DNA from: an uncultured Archangium sp.
GTDB taxonomy: Bacteria; Myxococcota; Myxococcia; Myxococcales; Myxococcaceae
DNA length: 29,085 bases
Direction of reading: 5' to 3'
Assembly (NCBI GenBank): GCA_946479335.1
Contig: CAMLFP010000017.1
Coordinates: forward strand, 1-29,085
In this document: positions 16,561 to 23,529 of the stretch, piece after piece
Position numbering within the stretch: position 1 is the first letter of the stretch
Layout of the letters: each line of letters begins with the position of its first letter
Position numbers and translations under genes: made by a program
Notes under the pieces: generated by a model
Database searches by the model: none
What the model saw: the letters and a program-made list of their open reading frames with translations, nothing else
Told to the model about the DNA's origin: nothing

Positions 16561-17073
16561 TTACTTCTTGAGCGCGAACGTCGCCGCGACGGTGATGTCG
16601 GGCTTCACGGTGACCTTGAGGTAGCTGCGGATCTGCACGCCGAAGTCGGTGAGGTTCAGGTCAGCGCTGCCGTCGACCGACACCACGTTGTCCTTCACGG
16701 AGGTCGAGTACTTGAAGGTGACCTCCTTCGTCTTGCCGTGGATGGCGAAGGTGCCCTTCGCGGTGCCCGAGCTGCCGTCGAGCTTCAGGTTCGCCAGCGG
16801 CACGGTGAGCGTGATGTCCGGGTACAGCGCGGCCTCCATGTCTTCGGCGAGGTGCCGGTTGCGCAGCGAGTTGTCGGTGTCGACATCGGCGATCTTCACC
16901 GTGACCGAGAGCGCCTTGCCGTCATCGGTGACGGTGAGCTTCGAGGCCGTGCCGTGGATCTTGAGGCCGAGGGTGCCCTTGGCGTCGAAGGTCGCGGAGC
17001 CCGCGCCCTCCTGCGTGTACCCGGCGAAGGCGAGAGACGAGACGAGCAACGGCAACACGAAGAGGCGTTTCAT
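16561..17073 (-). CDS. YceI family periplasmic protein (copy 1)
   Basis: The 170-residue protein has a signal peptide (MKRLFVLPLLVSSLAFA) followed by the YceI lipocalin-like beta barrel: SATFDAKGTLGLKIHGTAS, a central VKIADVDTDNSLRNRHLAED, and a final KVTVKPDITVAATFALKK. YceI proteins bind isoprenoid lipids such as polyprenyl-phosphates or ubiquinone in a hydrophobic tunnel and are often encoded near cytochromes. ATG 17073 is preceded by a GGAAAC sequence. The gene lies between the diheme lipoprotein and the heme-barrel gene on the same strand, 32 and 71 bp apart. A close paralogue lies at 19012-19527. Mature residues up to DNSLRN are identical between the copies while the C-terminal half differs at about 17 positions. 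Confidence 0.95.
   Translation of the reverse strand: MKRLFVLPLLVSSLAFAGYTQEGAGSATFDAKGTLGLKIHGTASKLTVTDDGKALSVTVKIADVDTDNSLRNRHLAEDMEAALYPDITLTVPLANLKLDGSSGTAKGTFAIHGKTKEVTFKYSTSVKDNVVSVDGSADLNLTDFGVQIRSYLKVTVKPDITVAATFALKK
16859..17034 (-). repeat. Near-identical 176-nt segment shared with the second YceI gene (copy 1)
   Basis: Aligned without gaps to 19310-19485, this segment differs at only three positions (16885, 16969, 17023), all synonymous. Outside it, toward the 3' end of the gene, the two copies differ much more. This is the repeat expected from recent recombination between paralogues. Confidence 0.9.
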
Positions 17074-17105
17074 GGACACGTTTCCAGGGTTGGGGTGGGT
17101 GAAGC

Positions 17106-18245
17106 TCAAGGCGCGCCGCAGCTCAGGTACTTCAAGATGCGCTGCTTCTCGGTGGAGCTCAGCGTCGTGCCCTGCGGCATGTTGCCGCTGTTGATGCGCG
17201 AGTAGATGGAGCTCTCGTAGGTCGTGACGCGCGAGTGCGTGAACTCGCTGCCGTGGCATGAGCTGCAGCGGTTGTTGAAGAAGCTCTGCGCCCAGCTCGA
17301 CCAGGTGTCGGTGGTGCAGGTGGTGCCGGTGCCGCCGCCCGTCGCGCCGGTGCCGCCGCCTGCCGCGCTGGTGCACGTCGCGCCGGTGACGGGGACGCAG
17401 TTCTTCCCCAGCACGGTGTTGCTGCTGTCGACGATGTTCGCGCAGCGCTCGTCAGCGGCGCAGGTCGTCGAGGTGCAGTCGGTGCCGCAGTAGTCGCCGA
17501 AGGTGAAGCCGATGCAGAAGTTCCCGTTGCCGCCGCAATCGGCGTCGGAGGTGCACGGTGCGCAGTAGTCGGTGTTCGCCCCCGTGCCACCGCCCGTCAC
17601 GCCGGCGCCGCCGCCTGCCGCGCTGGAGCCGCCGCCCGTCGCCCCCGTGCCGCCGCCTGTCGAGCCGACGCCTCCACCGGAGACCGCGGTGCCGCCGCCC
17701 TGTGTCGCCACGCCACCCCCCTGTGTCGAAGTTCCACCGCCGGTCGCGCCGTCGCCGCCGCCGGTCGCGCCATCACCGCCGCCCGAGGGCGTCGCGGTGG
17801 CGTCGGCGCAGGCGCCGCTGGGGTAGTTGGCGGTGACCCAGTTCTCGAAGATCGCGCGCTCTTCGGCGGTGACGACGTCGCCGGTGCTGGAAGGCGGCAT
17901 CGGGCTCTGGAGGTCCCGCATGCGCAGCGCCGCGCGCACCGCGTACGTCCCTCCCGCGGGCGAGGCGCTCAGCAGGTCGCCGCGGGTGACCAGTGAGTTC
18001 GGGGCGCCGCCCGCGCGCGCGGTGCCGTGACACGAAAGACAATGCGCTTGCAGCACCGCGGCGACGTCACAGGGCAGCCCGGAGCCCGGGAAGTTCGGGG
18101 TCGTCGACACGCACTCACCGGAGGCGGTGTCGCAGATCATCCCCACACTGCAGGCGCCCTGACAGGACCCCACGCGTGCGTTGTTGGAACATGCAGCGAT
18201 GACGAGCGCGCTGAAGGCGCAGACGACAATGAGGCGGATTTTCAC
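17106..18245 (-). CDS. Diheme cytochrome c-type lipoprotein with GGG heptapeptide linker
   Basis: The 379-residue protein starts at GTG 18245 with a lipoprotein signal (VVCAFSALVIAAC, lipid Cys19). Domains in order: a short Cys-rich knot; a first heme domain (CLSCHG, Cys69/Cys72/His73, with a downstream MPPSS possibly supplying the Met ligand); about ten GGG-x4 heptads (residues about 154-223); a Cys-rich CTSDADCGGNGNFC domain similar to Dickkopf-like modules; a second short GGG linker; and a C-terminal heme domain (CSSCHG, Cys327/Cys330/His331, with GNMPQG after it). The layout suggests two electron-carrying domains tethered at the outer membrane or surface by flexible linkers. The Shine-Dalgarno sequence is weak; I placed the start where the lipobox gives a normal signal length. 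It is the first gene of the minus-strand run through YceI and the heme barrel. Confidence 0.85.
   Translation of the reverse strand: MKIRLIVVCAFSALVIAACSNNARVGSCQGACSVGMICDTASGECVSTTPNFPGSGLPCDVAAVLQAHCLSCHGTARAGGAPNSLVTRGDLLSASPAGGTYAVRAALRMRDLQSPMPPSSTGDVVTAEERAIFENWVTANYPSGACADATATPSGGGDGATGGGDGATGGGTSTQGGGVATQGGGTAVSGGGVGSTGGGTGATGGGSSAAGGGAGVTGGGTGANTDYCAPCTSDADCGGNGNFCIGFTFGDYCGTDCTSTTCAADERCANIVDSSNTVLGKNCVPVTGATCTSAAGGGTGATGGGTGTTCTTDTWSSWAQSFFNNRCSSCHGSEFTHSRVTTYESSIYSRINSGNMPQGTTLSSTEKQRILKYLSCGAP
17577..17786 (-). repeat. Tandem 21-bp coding repeat (GGG-x4 heptapeptide linker)
   Basis: About ten 21-bp units encode S/T/Q/A-GGG followed by three variable small residues, inside the diheme lipoprotein gene. 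Units are degenerate at the nucleotide level, and copy number probably varies by slippage or recombination. Confidence 0.8.
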
Positions 18246-18635
18246 GGGGGACGGCTTCGCTTTCTCGGAGGGGAGGACCTTCCTCCTGTGCGAATGGCCA
18301 CTACACGCCGCGTGCCAGCACCGTGGCGCTCGGTGGAGCTCCCGCGCTCCGCCGCGCGCGTTGAGACACGCGTGTGCCAACTGCGCAGTTCGGCGACATC
18401 TACCGTGTAAATAAATGCCGCTTAGTGGTCATTTCGCGGCAGGGCGGGTCGCGCCGGATTTCCCGGAGATTTCAGCGGCTTCACGGCGGATAATGGGGCA
18501 AATCAGGGCGATGGAGAGGGCCTGGATGCCGGGTGTCAGATTGGCCGATAGGCTCCGAATGATTTGTGGGTTGCGGGGCGGGTTGCTACGGTGCGCAGGC
18601 TCGCGCGGCCGGCCCGGGCCATGAGGAGTTCACAC
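18246..18635. promoter_or_regulatory. Divergent control region between two cytochrome lipoprotein genes
   Basis: This 390-bp gap is the longest non-coding stretch in the window and lies between divergent heme lipoprotein genes. It is locally less GC-rich, with an AT patch around 18405-18440. Two perfect palindromes sit 3 bp apart: ACACGCGTGT at 18366-18375 and AACTGCGCAGTT at 18379-18390. A GATAAT hexamer at 18489-18494 could be a plus-strand -10 box, but no good -35 accompanies it. AGGAG seven bases before GTG 18636 is a good ribosome binding site. I see no convincing gene inside. Confidence 0.4.
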
Positions 18636-18959
18636 GTGAAGCAGTTGATTGTCGTAGTCGCCCTGGCGCTGAGCGCCTGTGGTGGTCGTGCAGATCAGAT
18701 CGCGAAGATGACGGGCACCGCCAGCAGCGGCGAGACGCTCTACACCCAGACCTGCGCCGACTGTCATGGCGCCGACGGCGCGGGCACGGCGTCGGGCGTC
18801 GACCTCCACGGGCCCGCGAAGAACAAGGCGGCCGCGGAGATCATCGAGACCATCATCAGCGGCAAGACGAATACCGCGATGATCCCCTACGGCAACACGT
18901 ACAGCGACCAGCAGATCGCCGACCTGTACGCGTACATCAAGACCACCTTCGGGAACTGA
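18636..18959 (+). CDS. Monoheme cytochrome c lipoprotein
   Basis: The 107-residue product begins at GTG 18636, preceded by AGGAG at seven bases. Its lipoprotein signal reads MKQLIVVVALALSAC (lipid Cys15). One class I cytochrome c domain follows: GETLYTQTCADCHGADGAG carries the heme site (Cys40, Cys43, His44). The axial Met is probably Met82 in NTAMIPYG. A C-terminal helix, QQIADLYAYIKTTF, is typical of the fold. Upstream in-frame ATGs exist but give no proper signal peptide. It is divergent from the diheme lipoprotein and convergent with the second YceI gene. Expected to be a membrane-tethered periplasmic or outer-membrane electron carrier. Confidence 0.92.
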   Translation: MKQLIVVVALALSACGGRADQIAKMTGTASSGETLYTQTCADCHGADGAGTASGVDLHGPAKNKAAAEIIETIISGKTNTAMIPYGNTYSDQQIADLYAYIKTTFGN

Positions 18960-18973
18960 GCCGTCTCTGCGCA

Positions 18974-19001
18974 GCGGCCGGCGCCGAGCAGGGCCGGCCG
19001 C
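18974..19001. terminator. Bidirectional terminator-like hairpin between the monoheme lipoprotein and YceI copy 2
   Basis: A perfect 9-bp GC inverted repeat (GCGGCCGGC and GCCGGCCGC) with a 10-base loop fills the 52-bp gap between convergent genes. It could serve both transcripts. There is no U-run on either side, which is common in very GC-rich genomes. Confidence 0.5.
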
Positions 19002-19011
19002 GCGCTCGAAC

Positions 19012-19527
19012 CTACTTCTTCAGGTTGAACTTCGCGCCGACGCTGATGTCGGGCTTCACGGTCACCTTCAAGTAGCTGCGGATCTTCACGCCGAAGTCGG
19101 CGAGGTTGAGATCGGCGCTGCCGTCGACCGAGACGATGCCGTCCTTCACGGAGGTCGAGTACTTGAAGGGGACCTCCTTGCTCTGCCCGTGGATGGAGAA
19201 GGTGCCCTTCGCGGTGCCGGAGCTCCCGTCGAGCTTGATGCTCTCCAGGGGCACGGTGAGCGTGATGTCGGGGTACTTCTCGGCCTCCATGTCTTCGCCG
19301 AGGTGCTTGTTGCGCAGCGAGTTGTCGGTGTCGACGTCGGCGATCTTCACCGTGACCGAGAGCGCCTTGCCGTCATCGGTGACGGTGAGCTTCGAGGCCG
19401 TGCCGTGGATCTTGAGGCCCAGGGTGCCCTTGGCGTCGAAGGTCGCGGAGCCCGCGCCCTCCTGCGTGTACCCCGCGAAGGCGAGGGAGGCGGTGAGGAG
19501 CGAGAACAGCAGGGCGGAGCGGAGCAT
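19012..19527 (-). CDS. YceI family periplasmic protein (copy 2)
   Basis: This 171-residue YceI protein has a signal peptide (MLRSALLFSLLTASLAFA) distinct from copy 1, then a mature N-terminal half identical to copy 1 from GYTQEGAGS to DNSLRN. The C-terminal half carries about 17 substitutions, several changing charge (for example EKYPD for ALYPD, and VGAKFNLKK for VAATFALKK). The fold is the isoprenoid-binding YceI barrel. ATG 19527 is preceded by AAAGGACC. It is convergent with the monoheme cytochrome lipoprotein and divergent from the DUF1444 gene. The two copies may bind different ligands or partners through the diverged half; that is inference. Confidence 0.95.
   Translation of the reverse strand: MLRSALLFSLLTASLAFAGYTQEGAGSATFDAKGTLGLKIHGTASKLTVTDDGKALSVTVKIADVDTDNSLRNKHLGEDMEAEKYPDITLTVPLESIKLDGSSGTAKGTFSIHGQSKEVPFKYSTSVKDGIVSVDGSADLNLADFGVKIRSYLKVTVKPDISVGAKFNLKK
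19310..19485 (-). repeat. Near-identical 176-nt segment shared with the first YceI gene (copy 2)
   Basis: Partner of 16859-17034: 173 of 176 bases match. The copies are in the same orientation about 2.45 kb apart, so recombination between them could also delete the intervening cytochrome genes. Confidence 0.9.
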
Positions 19528-19626
19528 GGCCGAGGGTCCTTTCGTGGTGTGAGCGCTGAGACGTTAAGCAGCCCGTCGAATTCGATCATCAAGTTCCGCC
19601 GTGTCTGACATCATGAAATCTCGCCG
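19528..19626. promoter_or_regulatory. Divergent region between YceI copy 2 and the DUF1444 gene
   Basis: These 99 bp are AT-richer than the surroundings and contain a perfect 10-bp palindrome, TCGAATTCGA, at 19576-19585. A five-codon mini-frame (ATG at 19613, MKSRR, stop at 19628-19630) overlaps the DUF1444 start as ATGA, in a place where no Shine-Dalgarno is obvious. No confident -35/-10 boxes. Confidence 0.3.
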
Positions 19627-20847
19627 ATGACAGTGACCTGGGACGAGTTCGCGAGTGTTTGCGCCGATGTTCTCCGCGCCCGCGGGGAGGCGCGCGCCAT
19701 CGCCACCGACGCGAAGCATGATCGCCTCGTGGTGGGCACCGGCGAGGAGGGCATGTCGTTCATCTCCCTCAAGCACGCGCGCAAGGAGTGGGACGAAGCG
19801 CCCGCCGGCGCGCGCAGCCGCGTGTTGCACCGGCGCTTCTGGTCCTCCGTCCGCGGGGCGCCGGAGGCCGCGAAGGACCAGGTGCTGCGTGGCGTGCTGC
19901 CGCGCGTGCGTGATCGCGCGTGGTTCTCCGCGGTGCGCCGGCAGGCGGAGCTCGAACTCGGCGCCGATGAGTCGGCCATCGACGAGGTGATACTGCCGCA
20001 CGAGGTGCTCAACGATGAGATGGCGGTGCACCTCGCCTACGACCTCCCGTCGTCGGTCACCGAGATCGGCCCTGATCGCATCGACGCGTGGGGCCTGTCG
20101 TTCAAGGAGCTCCTCGCGCGCGCCACCGAGAACCTGAAGGCCATCTCGCAGGAGCCGTTCGAAGAGGCCGCGCCCGGCGTCTTCGTCTCGCCGTTCCGCG
20201 ACACGCTCGACGCCACGCGCCTCATGCTCCCCGAGCTGTTCGCGGGCCTCAAGGTGAAGGGCGCGCCCGTCGCCATCGCGCCGACGCACGACGCGGTCTT
20301 CGTGACCGGCGACGAAGACGAGGCCGGCCTCGAGCAGCTCGCCATCTGGGCCGAAGAAGCGCTGCAGGAGCCCCGCGCGCACAGCGCCATCGCGTTCCGC
20401 CTGGTCGACGGCAAGTGGCAGGTGTGGCTGCCGCGCAAAGGGCACCGCGCCTACCCGAAGCTGCGCCTGCTGGCGCTGCAGACGGTGGCGTCGGCCTACT
20501 CGCGCCAGAAGGAAGTGCTCGAGTCGCTGCTTGAGTCGAACGGCCACGAGATCCTGGTGGGCACGTTGCGCGCCTTCCGCGCGCCGGGCGGCGACATCTT
20601 CACCTCGTGCGCGTGGCAGGAAGGCCTGGAGGCGCTGCTGCCGCAGACCGACCGCATCGACTTCGTGCGGCCCGGCCCGACCAACACCCCGTCATCGGCG
20701 AAGGTGTGGAGCACCACGTTCGACATCGCGCGCCGCACGCTGGGCGACCTGATGCAGCCCTCGGGAGATCTGCCGGAGCGCTGGCGGGTGCGCGGGTTCC
20801 CCTCCGACGACCAGCTCGAGAAGATGGCCGCCGAAGGGAAGCTGTAA
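19627..20847 (+). CDS. DUF1444 (YtpQ-like) family protein
   Basis: This is a soluble 406-residue protein with no signal peptide. The central part resembles the DUF1444/YtpQ family: LAYDLPSSVTEI, DAWGLSFKELLARATENL, then LDATRLMLPELF and VAIAPTHDAVFVTGDEDEAG, matching the family order of a catalytic-like core with the DATRIL and PxxD motifs. The family has no established biochemical function. A C-terminal extension of about 120 residues (from about residue 285) is not part of the core as I know it. It is convergent with the cytochrome c gene at 20857, only 9 bp away, so they are unlikely to be co-transcribed. ATG 19627 lacks a clear ribosome binding site. Confidence 0.75.
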   Translation: MTVTWDEFASVCADVLRARGEARAIATDAKHDRLVVGTGEEGMSFISLKHARKEWDEAPAGARSRVLHRRFWSSVRGAPEAAKDQVLRGVLPRVRDRAWFSAVRRQAELELGADESAIDEVILPHEVLNDEMAVHLAYDLPSSVTEIGPDRIDAWGLSFKELLARATENLKAISQEPFEEAAPGVFVSPFRDTLDATRLMLPELFAGLKVKGAPVAIAPTHDAVFVTGDEDEAGLEQLAIWAEEALQEPRAHSAIAFRLVDGKWQVWLPRKGHRAYPKLRLLALQTVASAYSRQKEVLESLLESNGHEILVGTLRAFRAPGGDIFTSCAWQEGLEALLPQTDRIDFVRPGPTNTPSSAKVWSTTFDIARRTLGDLMQPSGDLPERWRVRGFPSDDQLEKMAAEGKL

Positions 20848-20856
20848 CTCCAGCGC

Positions 20857-21246
20857 TTACTTCTTCTTCTTCGCGGGAGCGGCCGGCGCGGGCGCAGGCG
20901 CGGCCTTCGCGGGCTTGAGCGTCAGCACGTAGGCGGTGACGTCCTTGATGCCCTGTTCGTCGAGCGCGCCGGCCCACGACACCATCAGGGGCGACTTGCC
21001 GTTGGCCGCGCCGCCGTTCTTCACCATCTTGTAGACCCAGTCCTCGGTGAGGCGGTCGGCGTTGGCCGGGTCGGTGAAGTTCGTGGGGTGCGGGTTGAGC
21101 GCCGCGCCAGCCGGGCCGTTGCCGTCGCCCTTCTCGCCGTGGCAGCTCACACACAACGTCTTGTAGTGGGTCTCGCCCTTCTTGGCGTCGCCAGCGGCGA
21201 AGGCGGGGAGGGCGAACAGCACGGCGGCGACGAGCAGCTTCTTCAT
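20857..21246 (-). CDS. Periplasmic monoheme cytochrome c
   Basis: The 129-residue product has a Sec signal peptide (MKKLLVAAVLFALPAFA) and a class I cytochrome c domain. The heme motif CVSCHG uses Cys32, Cys35 and His36. The likely axial ligand is Met88 in KSPLMVSWAGAL. The segment GNGPAGAALNPHPTNFTDP is typical of cytochromes found with oxidoreductases and other c-type carriers. The C-terminus is a flexible Ala/Pro run ending KKKK. I chose ATG 21246, preceded by GGAG at nine bases; longer starts put the signal peptide inside. It is probably a soluble periplasmic electron shuttle. The PPK2 gene lies upstream on the same strand. Confidence 0.93.
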   Translation of the reverse strand: MKKLLVAAVLFALPAFAAGDAKKGETHYKTLCVSCHGEKGDGNGPAGAALNPHPTNFTDPANADRLTEDWVYKMVKNGGAANGKSPLMVSWAGALDEQGIKDVTAYVLTLKPAKAAPAPAPAAPAKKKK

Positions 21247-21269
21247 GTGACGTTTCTCCAGGTGTGAGG

Positions 21270-21292
21270 ACGGGCCCGTTGACGGGCGCCCG
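21270..21292. other. Pair of GC palindromes between PPK2 and the cytochrome c gene
   Basis: ACGGGCCCGT (21270-21279) and CGGGCGCCCG (21283-21292) are adjacent perfect palindromes within the 72-bp gap. They could be an operator for the cytochrome gene or form a hairpin ending the PPK2 transcript; the sequence does not decide which. Confidence 0.3.
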
Positions 21293-21318
21293 GTTGGACC
21301 ATTCATAAGACCATCGAC

Positions 21319-22116
21319 TCACCAATCCAGCGCAGAAATTGCGCGTTTCAAGATCTGTAAGCGCGCCTGTCGCTTGTCATTCGCCGCAACAATCACCCAC
21401 GGGCCATCGGGGCGGTGCGTGCGGTCGAACATGTCCTGGTAGGCGCTGACGTACTCGTCCCACCGTTTGCGGTTGCGCCAGTCGTCGGGGCCAATCTTGA
21501 AGTTCTTGATGGGGTCTTTTTCCCGCTCCTTGAAGCGCTCGAGCTGCGTCTTCGGGTCGATGTGGAGGAAGAACTTCACCAGCGTGACGCCGTCGTCGGT
21601 GTGCATCTTCTCGAAGCCGTTGATCTCGTCGTAGGCGCGCTGCCACTCGCGGCTCGACGCGAAGCCCTCGACGCGCTCCACCAGCACGCGGCCGTACCAA
21701 CTGCGGTCGAACACCGCGATGGTGCCCTTGGGCGGCATGCGCGTGGCGAAGCGCCAGAGGTAGTGGTGCGAGCGCTCCTCTTCACCGGGCGCGGCGATGG
21801 GCCACACCTTGTAGCCGCGGGGGTCCATCAGGGCGGTGAGGCGCTTGATGGCGCCGCCTTTTCCGGCGGCGTCCCACCCTTCGAAGACGAACACCGCGCG
21901 GCGCTTCTCGAGCCAGTAGCGCACCTGCAGCTCGTAGAGCCGCTCCTGCAGCTCGGCGAGCTCCTCGTCGGCGGCCTTCTTGTCTTTGGTCTCCGCCGAG
22001 AGGTTGACCTTGTTGAGTTGCAGCGTGCCTGGAGGGAAGACGTCGAAGTCGTAGGACTCGAACGTCGGGTCGGTGAAGCGCTTCGCGTCTTTCCGCTTCT
22101 TCGGTGACTTGCCCAT
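21319..22116 (-). CDS. ppk2: Polyphosphate kinase 2 family protein
   Basis: The 265-residue protein carries PPK2 hallmarks: a Walker A loop GWDAAGKGG (residues 80-88), a Walker B-like DRSWYGR (137-143), the lid region RPRG-like MDPRGYKVWPIAAPGEEERSHHYLWR, and a C-terminal PDDWRNRKRWDEYVSAYQDM. PPK2 enzymes transfer phosphate between inorganic polyphosphate and nucleotides, mostly making NTPs or NDPs from polyphosphate in the cytoplasm. Length and motifs fit a single-domain PPK2; the nucleotide preference (class) cannot be fixed by eye. ATG 22116 lacks a good Shine-Dalgarno. The gene is divergent from the DUF1232 gene. Confidence 0.93.
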   Translation of the reverse strand: MGKSPKKRKDAKRFTDPTFESYDFDVFPPGTLQLNKVNLSAETKDKKAADEELAELQERLYELQVRYWLEKRRAVFVFEGWDAAGKGGAIKRLTALMDPRGYKVWPIAAPGEEERSHHYLWRFATRMPPKGTIAVFDRSWYGRVLVERVEGFASSREWQRAYDEINGFEKMHTDDGVTLVKFFLHIDPKTQLERFKEREKDPIKNFKIGPDDWRNRKRWDEYVSAYQDMFDRTHRPDGPWVIVAANDKRQARLQILKRAISALDW

Positions 22117-22191
22117 GGGTGGGTTGAAGTCTGCGCGCCGTTCGCGCTTTCGTGAAATGGAAACGGCCCTCCGCCGTACGAGGAGACAGCG

Positions 22192-22428
22192 ATGAACCTC
22201 TCACACGTCGGCAACTACGTCCGCAGCCCGCGCGTCGCGCGGTGGAAGAAGGTGTTGGGCGTGCTCGCCGTCATCTACGCCATCGTGCCCCTCGACGCGG
22301 TGCCCGACGTCATCCCCGTGTTCGGGTGGCTCGACGACGTGGGTTTTCTCGGGCTCGCCGCGGGCCTCATCTGGCGAGACATGGCGCGCCACGCGAAGGC
22401 GCCCGAGGTCGTCGACGTCGCGAAGTGA
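22192..22428 (+). CDS. DUF1232 (YkvA-like) small membrane protein
   Basis: The 78-residue product contains the DUF1232 signature PLDAVPDVIPVFGWLDDVGF (about residues 33-52). A preceding hydrophobic segment, KVLGVLAVIYAIVPLD, gives one or two membrane-associated helices. The family is widespread and of unknown function. GAGGAG lies shortly before ATG 22192, a strong ribosome binding site. It is divergent from PPK2 and 54 bp upstream of the diheme peroxidase gene on the same strand. Confidence 0.88.
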   Translation: MNLSHVGNYVRSPRVARWKKVLGVLAVIYAIVPLDAVPDVIPVFGWLDDVGFLGLAAGLIWRDMARHAKAPEVVDVAK

Positions 22429-22450
22429 CCCCACGGGAACTTTGTTGATG

Positions 22451-22465
22451 CACGGCGCAGCCGTG
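22451..22465 (+). other. Small hairpin upstream of the diheme peroxidase gene
   Basis: CACGGC-GCA-GCCGTG is a perfect 6-bp stem with a 3-base loop, 18 bp before ATG 22483 and overlapping the start of a GAGGAC that may be the ribosome binding site. It may terminate the DUF1232 transcript or affect translation of the peroxidase. Confidence 0.3.
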
Positions 22466-22482
22466 AGGACGACTATGCGCGC

Positions 22483-23529
22483 ATGCGCCGAATCCTCCTG
22501 ACCGCCGTGTTGAGTCTCGTCGCCTGCAAGAAGCCCGATGCCGCGCCTCCGGCCCCGCCGCCCGCGCCGGTGAAGCCCGCCGAGCCGCCGCCCGCGCCGA
22601 AGGTCGAGCTGCCTGAAGCGCCCGCGTTGCCGGCCATGCCGTTGGGCCTCGCGGCGGTCGCCTCCCCGGCGGAGAACCCCACCACCGCGGAGCGCGCGGA
22701 GCTCGGCTGGTTCCTCTTCTTCGACAAGCGCGCGTCGAAGGACGGCTCGATGGCGTGCGAGAACTGCCACCACATCGACAAGGCGTACACCTCGGGCGAA
22801 GGCGTCGACGCCAAGGTCGGCGGCGGCTTGAACAAGCGCAACGCGCCCTCGATGCTGAACCTCGGCACCCACCCGTCGTTCTATTGGGACGGCCGCATGC
22901 CCACGCTCGAGGCGGTGTCGAACGCCGCGTGGAAGGGCCAGCTCGGGGCGGACCCCGCGGAGGTGGTGAAGCGGCTCAACGAGATTCCCCAGTACAAGGC
23001 GCGCTTCGAGCGCGCGTTCGGTGAGCCCGCGACGCCGGAGAACGTGCCGCGCGCGTACGCCGCGTTCTTCCGCGCGCTGAACAACGGCAACTCCCCGTGG
23101 GACAAGGCGCAGGCCGGTGACAAGGCCGCGCTCTCGAAGGACGCGCAGGCGGGCGAGAAGTTGTTCACCGCGAAGGGCTGCATCGCGTGTCACACGCCGC
23201 CGCTCTTCAGCAACCTCGACTTCGAGAACATCGGCATCGGCACCGACGAGGGCCGCAAAGACGCGACCAAGGCCGACGCTGACGTGGGCCGCTTCATGAC
23301 GCCCAGCTTGCGCAACGTCGCGTTGACCGCGCCGTACTTCCACGACGGCAGCGTGAAGACGCTCGACGAGGCCATCGAGTTCATGGCGAAGGGCGGCAAC
23401 AAGAACCCGAACCTCTCGGCGAAGTTGAAGCCGCAGAAGGTCTCGAAGAAGGAGGTCGCGCAGATCAAGGCGTTCCTCGAGTCGCTCACGGGTGAGTCGA
23501 CGTACGCGACGGCGCCCACGCTGCCGTGA
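22483..23529 (+). CDS. MauG/cytochrome c peroxidase family diheme lipoprotein
   Basis: The 348-residue protein starts with a lipoprotein signal ending LVAC (Cys15), then a Pro/Ala-rich linker to about residue 60. A di-heme peroxidase domain follows: ELGWFLFFDKRAS, first heme CENCHH (Cys92, Cys95, His96), GGGLNKRNAPSMLNLGTHPSFYWDGRMPTLEA-type family region, second heme CIACHT (Cys233, Cys236, His237), and a C-terminal RFMTPSLRNVALTAPYFHDG. The family reduces hydrogen peroxide with electrons from small cytochromes or performs MauG-like oxidations. The lipid anchor places it at a membrane facing the periplasm or surface. Nearby monoheme cytochromes (18636 and 20857) are plausible electron donors. 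The stop overlaps the next gene's start by one base (TGATG). Confidence 0.93.
   Translation: MRRILLTAVLSLVACKKPDAAPPAPPPAPVKPAEPPPAPKVELPEAPALPAMPLGLAAVASPAENPTTAERAELGWFLFFDKRASKDGSMACENCHHIDKAYTSGEGVDAKVGGGLNKRNAPSMLNLGTHPSFYWDGRMPTLEAVSNAAWKGQLGADPAEVVKRLNEIPQYKARFERAFGEPATPENVPRAYAAFFRALNNGNSPWDKAQAGDKAALSKDAQAGEKLFTAKGCIACHTPPLFSNLDFENIGIGTDEGRKDATKADADVGRFMTPSLRNVALTAPYFHDGSVKTLDEAIEFMAKGGNKNPNLSAKLKPQKVSKKEVAQIKAFLESLTGESTYATAPTLP

Noticed and set aside
18415..18624. Small plus-strand open frame in the divergent cytochrome gap
   Set aside because: No ribosome binding site, no recognisable protein features, and it runs into the leader of the monoheme lipoprotein gene.
19564..20547. Minus-strand open frame opposite the DUF1444 gene
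   Set aside because: The plus-strand product has DUF1444 family motifs and a normal composition; the minus-strand product has none.
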